Source of the DNA: Bacteroidales bacterium
Lineage (GTDB): Bacteria > Bacteroidota > Bacteroidia > Bacteroidales > F082
NCBI GenBank assembly: GCA_017616675.1
Contig: JAFZXR010000063.1
Coordinates: forward strand, 1-20,300
DNA: 20,300 nucleotides
Direction of reading: 5' to 3'
Shown here: in pieces, positions 1 through 8,399 of the stretch
Layout of the letters: each line of letters opens with the position of its first letter
How positions within the stretch are numbered: position 1 is the first letter of the stretch
Position numbers and translations under genes: made by a program
Notes under the pieces: model-generated
Told to the model about the DNA's origin: nothing
Databases searched by the model: none
The model's input: the letters and a program-made list of their open reading frames with translations, nothing else

Positions 1-781
1 ACAAAGCATAAAACGCGATTCTTATGCGACCCAAACGTCATCTTCAGAATTATTGATGAATTGCTATCAGGCATTGGGCGATACTATTAAAGCATCTTAT
101 TATAAAGGTATATATGGAAATAATTTCAGTAAATACAGGAATAATGCTGAAATAACGACATAATTGACCAGACTGTACGATGATTATCAACAAAAACGGC
201 TCGATAAGGATAATTTATTGAAAAGAAGGCGTCAAAACCGTATTTTTTCTATAGTTATTGTAGTTGTATTGCTGCTAATAGCAGGAATTATTGTTATATC
301 CAGAATCAAAGTTCGCAAGACCATTAATAAATCAAAAATTGACATTGCCGACAGAGATAGAGCCTTGGAAGAAATGAAACGAAGACTTGGAACTAATCCG
401 TTTATAAACGAACCTATATGCAACTATATATGGAAAGTCGTTACTGAAAATAGCTTCAAGGCAAAAATTGATTTTAGAGAATACAAAGATAATGCATTGG
501 ACAAAAACCAAATCATGATGTTAAGAGATGCCGTCGACAGACATTATAACAACTTTACACAAACTCTTGGCAAACAACATCCTGAATTAACAGTTGATGA
601 TATCGATTATTGTTGCCTATACCTTCTCGGTTTGAAAGACGCTGATATCTCCGCTTTAATTCAGCGCGCATATCCTACCGTTCACCAACGCAGCAATAAG
701 TTAAAACACATATTCAACACCCAAGAATCTCTTCAAACAACAATAGCAGGCAAGGCATCCGAATCGCTATTGAAAATGTAA
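1..781 (+). pseudogene. Membrane-anchored HTH transcriptional regulator, 5'-partial and interrupted by an in-frame stop
   Basis: The reading frame is open from base 2, meets TAA at 161-163, and continues in the same frame to the stop at 779-781. Sequence on both sides looks like one protein. After the stop come a basic stretch (KRRRQNR), a membrane segment (IVIVVVLLLIAGIIVI, about 250-300), a coiled-coil-like stretch, and a C-terminal helix-turn-helix-like region (LKDADISALIQRAYPTVHQR, about 631-690). This matches the Bacteroidetes family with N-terminal TPRs, one membrane helix and a LuxR-like HTH; the TPR part would lie mostly left of the window. The TAA could be a CAA (Gln) codon changed by one base. 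If translation restarts, a TTG at 164 would give 205 residues keeping the helix. The ATG at 374, preceded by GGAAG, would give a soluble 135-residue HTH protein. It could instead be a sequencing error or a true short gene. The family call is from recognition; its target may be the cluster that starts at 894. Confidence 0.6.
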
Positions 782-799
782 GTTGTTGATTATCAATCA

Positions 800-813
800 C
801 CCCCCCCCCCCCC
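800..813. repeat. Poly-C homopolymer, 14 bases
   Basis: An uninterrupted run of 14 C lies between the regulator remnant and the promoter at 843-873, about 30 bases upstream of its -33 element. Runs of this length are prone to slipped-strand length change and to sequencing or assembly error. Its place outside any reading frame, just upstream of a promoter, would allow transcriptional rather than translational phase variation; that role is inference. Confidence 0.9.
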
Positions 814-842
814 GATACATAACTTTACATAACCTTTTTTTC

Positions 843-873
843 TTGACAATAATTCTTCATTGACATAGTTTTG
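843..873 (+). promoter_or_regulatory. Bacteroidetes-type promoter for the DUF3244/T9SS/RHS cluster
   Basis: TTGAC begins at 843 and TAGTTTTG, an exact match to TAnnTTTG, lies at 866-873. The 20-base gap between TTG and TAG fits the -33/-7 spacing of the primary sigma factor in this phylum. The ATG of the first gene is at 894, so the leader would be short. No other good promoter is visible before 8971, so this one may drive the whole cluster. Confidence 0.7.
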
Positions 874-893
874 CAAAAAACTTTTAAACTAAT

Positions 894-1250
894 ATGAAGA
901 AAAAACTATTCTTGATCATCTGCTTACTCGGAGCCTTAGGTTGGAGTACGGCTAACAACATTATTAGTAATGATGGAATAACTATTAGGGCGGCACATAG
1001 CGTCGAGAACGACAAATCTTCCTCCATCTCCGCTTCCATTAACGGGCACAATTTGATTATTAATTTTCTCGACGACATAGGGCATGTTTTGATAAAAACA
1101 GAGGACGAATCGGGTACGATACTTGACCTCTATTATACCGAGACGCCCGCTGGATACCTTTATTATATCCCCGATGCCGGCCATTACTCGCTAATCATCA
1201 TATTCCCCGACGGCGACGAGTATTACGGGGAATTTGACGTTGTAGATTAA
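894..1250 (+). CDS. Small secreted DUF3244-like protein
   Basis: This 118-residue protein has a clear signal peptide (MKKKLFLIICLLGALGWSTA, likely cut near ANN). The rest is a single small beta-rich domain. The order SISASINGHNLIINF, IGHVLIKTEDESGTILDLYY, TPAGYLYYIPDAGHYSLIII, then EYYGEFDV, resembles the DUF3244 fold, in which strands end in a GHYSL-like turn and a YGEF-like tail. DUF3244 proteins are small exported proteins of unknown role in Bacteroidetes and often sit beside HTH regulators of the kind seen just upstream. It has its own promoter and is followed 19 bases later by the T9SS gene in the same direction, so co-transcription is likely. Family assignment is by recognition of pattern, not a search. 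Confidence 0.7.
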   Translation: MKKKLFLIICLLGALGWSTANNIISNDGITIRAAHSVENDKSSSISASINGHNLIINFLDDIGHVLIKTEDESGTILDLYYTETPAGYLYYIPDAGHYSLIIIFPDGDEYYGEFDVVD

Positions 1251-1269
1251 CACTAATAAAAATAAACTT

Positions 1270-1743
1270 ATGAAAAGAATCTTGTCATTGATTATCCTGC
1301 TGTCGCTACTGGCTGTATGTGCAAAGCACAGCTGCGCCCAAAACAACATGCGAGTCAGTTTGACATATGATGATAATGGGAATCGCACATATTTAACGGC
1401 ATATTTGATACGCGTTGACGAAAACGCAATGTTCAATGACAGCCTGGGCGATGCTTTTTCGGAAAGATACACTGACATCGGTTTGGATACTATAAACGGA
1501 ATCAACATTTCAATTTATCCGAATCCGACTTGTGGCTCTTTAGTAGTATCAGCAGATTCGCATGACGACTCATCTCCGATGAACATGTCACTGCTTTCTT
1601 TCGGCGGAAAGCTGCTTGATGAACATACATCAACGATGGGAAACACCGAGTTTGATCTCACCGATTATACAGCAGGCGTTTATTTCCTTGTTATAAATTA
1701 CAAGGGCGAAAAACATGTATGGAAAATCATTAAAAAGAATTAA
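1270..1743 (+). CDS. Small T9SS-sorted secreted protein with a YD-like motif
   Basis: 157 residues. A signal peptide ends at about residue 23 (CA before Q24), so the mature protein would begin QNN. Directly after it comes one YD-repeat-like motif, LTYDDNGNRTYL (about 31-42). The C-terminal half (about 80-157) is a type A T9SS sorting domain: ISIYPNPT, a central beta strand region, then AGVYFLVINYKG and the basic end KIIKK. Type A tails send proteins through the Por/type IX system to the cell surface, where the tail is normally removed. The gene lies 9 bases before the RHS gene. Small 'YD motif plus T9SS tail' proteins beside RHS genes are, from memory, a recurring arrangement in this phylum. 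The RHS protein itself has no such tail, so this may be a partner, adaptor or decoy; that is inference. Confidence 0.8.
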   Translation: MKRILSLIILLSLLAVCAKHSCAQNNMRVSLTYDDNGNRTYLTAYLIRVDENAMFNDSLGDAFSERYTDIGLDTINGINISIYPNPTCGSLVVSADSHDDSSPMNMSLLSFGGKLLDEHTSTMGNTEFDLTDYTAGVYFLVINYKGEKHVWKIIKKN

Positions 1744-1752
1744 AGAATTATT

Positions 1753-4700
1753 ATGAAAAGAATAATTATATATTTGTGCCTTTTATATCCGATATCGTTA
1801 TTCGGACAGAACAACAGCGCCGTAGTCGGCTCGATTGGCGGCACCATAAATGCAAGCATGTACGGAGGTGCGACTTATTCTGTACCTTTGGAAATACCCC
1901 GCGGCATCGGCAACATGCAGCCTGAAATCGGAATCGTTTACAACAGCCAAGGCGGAAACGGCTTGCTCGGCTACGGATGGAATCTCAGCGGCATCTCGTC
2001 AATAACACGCACGGGCTCAACGCTGTTCCATGACGGCAAGACAACCACGGCCGACTTTAGCGGTGACGACAGGTTTATGCTCGACGGACAGCGTCTCGTT
2101 TTTGTAGGGACATCAGGCAACACCGAAGAATATAAAACTGAACAGGACGAATTCTCAAAGATAATATTCTATAAGGAAAACGGATATTATTCGAAATGCG
2201 ATGTATGGCTTGAAAACGGAAACGTCATAAAATACGGTTATACCAACAATTCCAAATTGATGGCCGGTGACGGAAACAATGTCATAAAATGGATGGTCGG
2301 CAGTATCAGCGACCGAAACGGGAACACCATATCGTATACTTACGAGACTCCGAGCGCAAACGGAGACATATATATCAGCCAAATAGCCTACACTTCAAAC
2401 ACACAGGCGAACCTTACTCCCGAGTTTGTCATTTCATTCACCTATTCCAACAACAGATTCGACAGCTATCATTATTATATAGCAGGAAACAAAGTCACAT
2501 CCACCAAAATACTCACCGGAATCACCGTCTCAAAGGCAGGAAATACAATAGAGACCTATTCTTTCACATATGACGGCAACAGCAACAGGATGTATAACCT
2601 TCTGAAACAGATATCCCTGTCGAAAGGAAACTATTCGTTAAACCCGACTGTCATAGTGTGGAACACCGACGACAATGATGTTTACAACAACACATTGTCA
2701 TCACAGGAAATAAGCACGGCAATCCTCAATGATTTCACGTTTGTGGGTGATGTCAACGGAGACGGTTACACCGATTTGATCACCGTACCGTATAAACCCA
2801 ACGGCGGATATAACGGCAATGTCACCGTCAAGGTCTTTCTGAACGATATGACCGGAGATTTCAGTTCAACTCCGGATGCGACAATAACCGCTCCAAGCTC
2901 TCTGGAATGGATTCATGTATTTGATATAAACAACGACGGTTTCGACGATATAGTGCTGCAGACATTCGTGGAAACTGTCAACGGAAACAACACGACATAC
3001 ACTTCAGGTTTTGTCGTATGGGAATCGTCGGGAAGCTCGTTCACTAATGCCTACAACACAACCATAAACGGCGAAGTGTTGGCTAAAGTCGGCGATTTTA
3101 TCGGTGAAGGCCATAATGGACTTCTTGTCTTCAGCATCCAAGGCTGGGGCGACAGCTCAAACACCTACCTGCTTGACGGTTATCCGAGCATTCTCCATTA
3201 CACTGGAACCTATTCATTGAATGCCTTCAACACATATCTCTATAACTGCGGACTGGTCTTGACTGACGATTTCACAGGTGACGGTAAAACGGAAGTCATT
3301 GTGTTTGATACTGAAGATAAAGCCACGTTTTCTTTCGGCATACAGAACAACAGCTATGTGATGACATCGGTCGTTGAAGATTTCGATTGTTCCGAATACA
3401 CCTCGTTTTTTAACGGCGACTTCAACAATGACGGCAAGGCCGACATCATGTTTAACGACGTCTGGACAAATTACAAATATGTGATGCTGTCAACAGGAAC
3501 CGGCTTCACCGATCCGATCCAGGTGACAAACGGCGAGTTGACCAACATCGTGTTTCCTCAGATGGATTTGTACAAATGCTCGCTCGCTAGAGTGTCGTCA
3601 AATTCGCAATACGGCATCAATTTCCCCGATATTGACGGCGACGGCAAAACCGACATCATCTACTACAATGGAAACAAAAAACCAACGTTTTTCAGAGATT
3701 TTGTCGTATCCGAAGGAACCACGACAACCGGCAGCTTCAGGACGGTTTTCCAAGCCAACAGCGAAGATATCGTGTTTAAAAACCAATACTTCACGATGGG
3801 TAATTTCATCGGTATCGACCACGTTTCGTTTATCGCCATCGACCCGCAGGACATCAACACCTCATCCGACGACATAACCAATATCTATGCATTCCCGTCT
3901 TCTAATGAAGTGTTTACGGTCAATTCCATTACCGACGGATATGGCAACAACACTGAGATTGAATATGCTTATCTGATGCCCGGCAACGGCACTTTCTACC
4001 ATTATGTCAACCGCCCGTACAGCTACGATTTCAAGCCTTATCCCGTGCCCATATTGGCCATGAAGAGTTATGTGACTCATATCGGCAACAACAATTACAA
4101 AACCGGTTTTGAATACACCAATCTGTTGGGGCATAGGACCGGCCGAGGCCTGATTGGTTTCGAAGAAGTAAAGAGAACCACATCCATCAACAACAATGTC
4201 GTAGGAATCGAAAAAGGGAGTTTTGAAACCTCGACAATGGGTATCAACGCCGTTGCATTGCCTGCCTGCGACTCAGTGTTTATCTGCGACAACGGGAACA
4301 CCGTCCTTTCGGAAACCAACGAATATGTGTTCGACGATGTCAAATGCTCCCGAAATCTGACAGCGGACGGGAAAAGACTTATAGTCCGGCCCGCAATGGT
4401 CTCGCAAAAAACAAAGCATTTCAATCCCGACCAGGCCGGTGGGCTCTTGTCGGTTGAAATTGTCAATTACAACTATAATTATAACAACAGCAGAACTTAT
4501 TCAAACACATATCATTGCACGGCGATAACAAGTGGTGTTAACGGTTCCGATTGCGCAAGTCCGGCAAATTGCGAATTCCAAAGCAACACAAACATCAGTT
4601 TTAAAACCAACAATTACACGAATTGGATAATAAACAGAAAATCTGAAGAGACCGTAACGGCTGAAAAAACCGGCAAACCTGCCGTAACCAGAAAGACAAA

Positions 4701-7700
4701 ATATGAATATTCGACAAGCAGCCCGTTCCTGATCACCAGATGCACCAAGATTCCAAGCACAAGTCTAACCGACCCGCTCACAATCAGAACGGACTATGTT
4801 TACGACGCCTGTGGCAATGTCACCGGCGAAACAAAAAGCGCTCCTTATGGAATACAGGGAGAACAATCGCTCACCACACAATATAGTTATATAAACCAAC
4901 GTTTATTGGGTGGTAAGACTGTGGATCCTAACGGCTTGTCTTATCAGGAACAGTATTATTATGACGTTTATGACAGAATGACGCAATCCATCGGAAGCGA
5001 TAATCTGACTACAACCTACTCGTATGGCAACACTTTCGGGACCAATGTCGTGAAAACGGCACCCGACAATGTCGTCACAACGGAAACAACAGGCTGGTCT
5101 GCAGGTGTAAACAACGCACCTTCAAACTCGTCGTATTATAAAACCACGGCAACAACCGGAAGACCGGCAGCGACAATATTCTTCGATGCCGCCGGCAACG
5201 CCGTAAGGACTCTGACGGAAAGCTATCAGCAAAATCCGGTTGTCGTTGATGTCGTATACAACGAAAAACAGCTTCCGACACAACGGTCAAACCCATACTT
5301 CATCGGCGACACCCCTCTGTGGACCGTATATCAGTATGATATGTTCGGAAGGCCGACATCCGCGACATCACCCGACGGAATGGTGACAAACAACGCATAC
5401 GACGGTTTTACGACTGTCACAACCACCGCCGTGAACAACGCCAGTCGGACCACCGAGAAGACGACAAATCCCATGGGATGGCTCATCAGCAGTATCGACG
5501 CGGCAAATGTAGAGGTTACCTATGATTACTATTCCGACGGAAAGCTTGCATCATCTTCAACCTCGGGAGGCAACGTGACTGTGGAAATAGAATACGACAA
5601 TGCGGGTAACCGCAGCATGTTGCAAGACCACGACTACGGCACAACCACCTATGTTTACGATGCATACGGACGGCTTATAGAGCAAGAGACACCCAAAGGC
5701 GATGTGTTTTCGTACGAATATGACAAGTTGAGCAGACCCACGCGGAAACAGGATATCTCGGAGTCGACAACGACATTATACCAATACAACGAAAACACAA
5801 ACAAAGGAACACTTGCGTCAATTACGCATAACGGACAATTACTTGAATATTTTTACGATAATTACAACCGGACGACAACCATCCGCGAGACCAGAGACAG
5901 CATCTACACCACAAGCCTTGAATATGACCAGTATTCGAGGCTGAGAAGCAGGCAATACCCTACCGGATTCAAAGTTTATTACGAATACTTCCCAAACGGC
6001 ACAAGAAAAAGCGTGACAGATGCATCGGGCAACATCCTTTGGCGCACCGACGCCATGAACGCCCGCGGACAGCTGCTGCAGGCCACGAACGGAAGCAATA
6101 TAGTTACAACCAACACTTACGATGCGGCCACAAACAAATTGCTCCGCTCGGTTACAAACAACAATATCCAAAAGTTTGTCTACACATACGACGGATGGGG
6201 TAATCTCTCGAGCAGAGTCGACAGCATAGTATGCAGAAAAACAGAGTATTTCTCTTATGATAATCTCGACAGACTGACAGGCATCTATTTTGACACCATC
6301 AGCAGTGCCATGACATACGATTTATACGGACGCATGAACTCGAAACAGAAAGATGGAGGCACTGTGTTCACTTCGCCGCGTTTCGGCTCTTACAAGCTGC
6401 ATGCGATGAAATCAGCTATAGCTCCTGCTGATGTGTTCCCCGAGAAACAGTTTATAGACTATACCTCTTTCGACAAGGTTAAAACTCTGTTGCAGGGTAC
6501 CAAAATAGCCGCTTTTACTTATGGCTACGACAACCAACGCACTCGCATGACGATAACCGACACCATAACAGGTGTGACAAAAACCAAATCGTATGCCGGT
6601 AGTTGTGAATTTGTCGATAATGACGGCACTTACACAACCTACACATATCTCGACGGTCCTTACGGAACATTTGCCATGGTTGTAAAGACGGCGGGCAATG
6701 AATCTATAAAATACATCTTCAAGGACCATCTCGGAAGCTGGACAACCATTACCGATTCGTCGGGAAACATCGAGGAGCGCAGGAGCTTTGACGCATGGGG
6801 CAATTTTCGTGATGCCAGCAGTTGGACTGGTGCTCCGGCTCGCCCTTCACGCTACGACAGAGGTTTCACCGGCCACGAACACCTTTACAATTTCAGGCTG
6901 ATCAACATGAACGGCCGAATGTACGACCCTTTGACCTCGTCTTTCCTCTCGCCCGACAACTACGTGCAGGATCCCACCTCGCAGCAGAGCTTCAACCGCT
7001 ACGCCTACTGCATGTACAACCCGTTGAAGTATGTCGATCCGAGCGGAGAAAGATGTGTGGGGATGGACATGACACTTTATTATGAACGTATGGCTCGAGA
7101 ATACGTCCATCAACAATGGTTTAGCCTGTATGACATGGCCATGGAATCCAATAGACTTACTGCTGTTCTGTCAAGCTGTTTGTTTTCACATGGCGAGGAA
7201 ACTAATGGAAGTGGCAACCATGGCACTCCTGGAGGAGATGGCGGTAATCAAAATGGACCGACCTCGCAAAGTGATGGAGACGGTGACCCGACAAATACAA
7301 CCAATTCTAGTTCTGACGGAATACCCGGAAGCTCCGAGGATAATCCAACATCTTCATATTTTCTAACGACAAAATGTGATTTGTGGTATAATTGGGGTAA
7401 TGGAACAACCATGTATGTTATTGCTTCTGATTGGTTTTTGTGTTATCTCTCACAAAGCGATCTTATTCCATTAGGTAATAATAAATATACAATAAATCTA
7501 TTCACTTGGCCATACATGATATATGACCCACAAACATCTCAAGCTCTAGGACAAATTACACTTACAGATATGGGCAATAATATGTTTCATATTGAAGATG
7601 ATACGTATGATTTTAATGTGAAAAACGGGATGTATTTTAGTAATTGGAGAAATTTTGCAACTTCTGGAGCTGGTATTTTGCATGGCGGAATAAATGAGCC

Positions 7701-7782
7701 GACTTTCCTTTTATATCCTGCAACATATTGGGGTGGAGAATTTAATATTCATTTTATTAACGATGTGTATATAAGACCATAA
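1753..7782 (+). CDS. Giant RHS/YD-repeat protein with SpvB-like head, FG-GAP propeller and variable tip
   Basis: 2009 residues. The signal peptide ends FG before Q19. An SpvB-like N-terminal domain covers about 21-310 (GGATYSVPLEIPRGIGNMQP; LGYGWNLSGISSITR). FG-GAP/VCBS calcium-type loops follow at about 333-341 (DVNGDGYTD), then DINNDGFDD, a degenerate loop, DFTGDGKTE, DFNNDGKAD and 626-634 (DIDGDGKTD). A TcdB-middle-like segment contains RGLIGFEEV near 800. YD repeats run from about 1015 to 1530. The RHS core has DHLGS (1658-1662), FDAWG, GRMYDP (1721-1726), SPD, and NPLKYVDPSG ending at 1765. A variable C-terminal region (1766-2009) follows. This is the order of Tc-toxin TcB plus TcC, whose YD shell encloses a toxin tip cleaved by an aspartyl protease at the core. 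DP motifs are present here, but self-cleavage is not proven. There is no T9SS tail. The 7788 gene starts 5 bases after the stop. Confidence 0.9.
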   Translation: MKRIIIYLCLLYPISLFGQNNSAVVGSIGGTINASMYGGATYSVPLEIPRGIGNMQPEIGIVYNSQGGNGLLGYGWNLSGISSITRTGSTLFHDGKTTTADFSGDDRFMLDGQRLVFVGTSGNTEEYKTEQDEFSKIIFYKENGYYSKCDVWLENGNVIKYGYTNNSKLMAGDGNNVIKWMVGSISDRNGNTISYTYETPSANGDIYISQIAYTSNTQANLTPEFVISFTYSNNRFDSYHYYIAGNKVTSTKILTGITVSKAGNTIETYSFTYDGNSNRMYNLLKQISLSKGNYSLNPTVIVWNTDDNDVYNNTLSSQEISTAILNDFTFVGDVNGDGYTDLITVPYKPNGGYNGNVTVKVFLNDMTGDFSSTPDATITAPSSLEWIHVFDINNDGFDDIVLQTFVETVNGNNTTYTSGFVVWESSGSSFTNAYNTTINGEVLAKVGDFIGEGHNGLLVFSIQGWGDSSNTYLLDGYPSILHYTGTYSLNAFNTYLYNCGLVLTDDFTGDGKTEVIVFDTEDKATFSFGIQNNSYVMTSVVEDFDCSEYTSFFNGDFNNDGKADIMFNDVWTNYKYVMLSTGTGFTDPIQVTNGELTNIVFPQMDLYKCSLARVSSNSQYGINFPDIDGDGKTDIIYYNGNKKPTFFRDFVVSEGTTTTGSFRTVFQANSEDIVFKNQYFTMGNFIGIDHVSFIAIDPQDINTSSDDITNIYAFPSSNEVFTVNSITDGYGNNTEIEYAYLMPGNGTFYHYVNRPYSYDFKPYPVPILAMKSYVTHIGNNNYKTGFEYTNLLGHRTGRGLIGFEEVKRTTSINNNVVGIEKGSFETSTMGINAVALPACDSVFICDNGNTVLSETNEYVFDDVKCSRNLTADGKRLIVRPAMVSQKTKHFNPDQAGGLLSVEIVNYNYNYNNSRTYSNTYHCTAITSGVNGSDCASPANCEFQSNTNISFKTNNYTNWIINRKSEETVTAEKTGKPAVTRKTKYEYSTSSPFLITRCTKIPSTSLTDPLTIRTDYVYDACGNVTGETKSAPYGIQGEQSLTTQYSYINQRLLGGKTVDPNGLSYQEQYYYDVYDRMTQSIGSDNLTTTYSYGNTFGTNVVKTAPDNVVTTETTGWSAGVNNAPSNSSYYKTTATTGRPAATIFFDAAGNAVRTLTESYQQNPVVVDVVYNEKQLPTQRSNPYFIGDTPLWTVYQYDMFGRPTSATSPDGMVTNNAYDGFTTVTTTAVNNASRTTEKTTNPMGWLISSIDAANVEVTYDYYSDGKLASSSTSGGNVTVEIEYDNAGNRSMLQDHDYGTTTYVYDAYGRLIEQETPKGDVFSYEYDKLSRPTRKQDISESTTTLYQYNENTNKGTLASITHNGQLLEYFYDNYNRTTTIRETRDSIYTTSLEYDQYSRLRSRQYPTGFKVYYEYFPNGTRKSVTDASGNILWRTDAMNARGQLLQATNGSNIVTTNTYDAATNKLLRSVTNNNIQKFVYTYDGWGNLSSRVDSIVCRKTEYFSYDNLDRLTGIYFDTISSAMTYDLYGRMNSKQKDGGTVFTSPRFGSYKLHAMKSAIAPADVFPEKQFIDYTSFDKVKTLLQGTKIAAFTYGYDNQRTRMTITDTITGVTKTKSYAGSCEFVDNDGTYTTYTYLDGPYGTFAMVVKTAGNESIKYIFKDHLGSWTTITDSSGNIEERRSFDAWGNFRDASSWTGAPARPSRYDRGFTGHEHLYNFRLINMNGRMYDPLTSSFLSPDNYVQDPTSQQSFNRYAYCMYNPLKYVDPSGERCVGMDMTLYYERMAREYVHQQWFSLYDMAMESNRLTAVLSSCLFSHGEETNGSGNHGTPGGDGGNQNGPTSQSDGDGDPTNTTNSSSDGIPGSSEDNPTSSYFLTTKCDLWYNWGNGTTMYVIASDWFLCYLSQSDLIPLGNNKYTINLFTWPYMIYDPQTSQALGQITLTDMGNNMFHIEDDTYDFNVKNGMYFSNWRNFATSGAGILHGGINEPTFLLYPATYWGGEFNIHFINDVYIRP
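7051..7779 (+). other. Variable C-terminal tip of the RHS protein (residues 1767-2009)
   Basis: Downstream of DPSG the protein has a short helical stretch (MTLYYERMAREYVHQQWFSL). Next is a Gly/Asn/Ser/Asp-rich linker (about 1813-1869), then a likely globular domain (about 1870-2009) rich in aromatic residues. The last part has a compact motif NWRNFATSGAGILHGG starting at 1964, with His 1977. I recognise no nuclease, deaminase, peptidase or ADP-ribosyltransferase signature. Base composition falls within this segment: by hand count a 60-base line in the core (6841-6900) is about 55 percent GC and one in the tip (7441-7500) about 25 percent. This is the usual mark of a swapped RHS tip. Confidence 0.7.
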
Positions 7783-7787
7783 TCATC

Positions 7788-8399
7788 ATGAAAAAGTTTT
7801 GTTTGTATTTGATTTTTATATCAATAGTTTTATTTGTGAGTTGCAACAGGCCTCGTATCGTAGTCGAAAATGATGATACAGAAGGATTTGACATTGTTAA
7901 AGTATATCGTGGTGATACTGTTTGTCCAATAATTTGGCAAGGTAATACTGCCGTCGTTGATTCTACAGGAAATCCTCGCGAGGGTAGGTTTTTCTATTAT
8001 CACGAAAAAGACAGCATTATTAAAAGATTCATTTGTTGCGACAAAACCTATGCTGGGGAAATAATTGGCGGACACATTGATGATTATATTTCTGATAGTA
8101 CTTTTTTGATAGTAGATCAAAAGCCTGTTGATATGATATTTGGAACCCATTATTATGATGGAAAGTATCATTCAACAAGAGAATATGACACCACTGGAAA
8201 TATGTGGAAGCGAAAAACAATTCTTGATCTTAGCAAAATACATCAGTATTGGATTGTTAACAAAAAAACACATGATGTTTATGGCCCATTTTCATATGAA
8301 GATTATCTTGACATGAAAAAAAAGCTGGATATTTCACAAAGCCTTATGTTGAAATGGGAAATTCTTATGCAAAAATATGATAAAAAGATAACTAAATGA
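7788..8399 (+). CDS. AT-rich lipoprotein, candidate partner or immunity protein of the RHS tip
   Basis: 203 residues, with a lipoprotein signal (MKKFCLYLIFISIVLFVSC; Cys19 as lipid site, then NRP). The mature part is mixed alpha/beta with a Cys pair (RFICCDK), an aromatic stretch (IFGTHYYDGKYHSTREYD), and a basic helical end. I recognise no family. It starts 5 bases after the RHS stop and overlaps the next gene by ATGA at 8396-8399, so all three are probably translated from one message. Composition is AT-rich like the RHS tip and unlike the RHS shell, suggesting it came with the tip. In polymorphic toxin loci the gene after the tip is usually the immunity gene, and a lipoprotein would guard the periplasm or membrane. 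That role here is inferred from position and composition only; it could also be a surface accessory. Confidence 0.7.
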   Translation: MKKFCLYLIFISIVLFVSCNRPRIVVENDDTEGFDIVKVYRGDTVCPIIWQGNTAVVDSTGNPREGRFFYYHEKDSIIKRFICCDKTYAGEIIGGHIDDYISDSTFLIVDQKPVDMIFGTHYYDGKYHSTREYDTTGNMWKRKTILDLSKIHQYWIVNKKTHDVYGPFSYEDYLDMKKKLDISQSLMLKWEILMQKYDKKITK

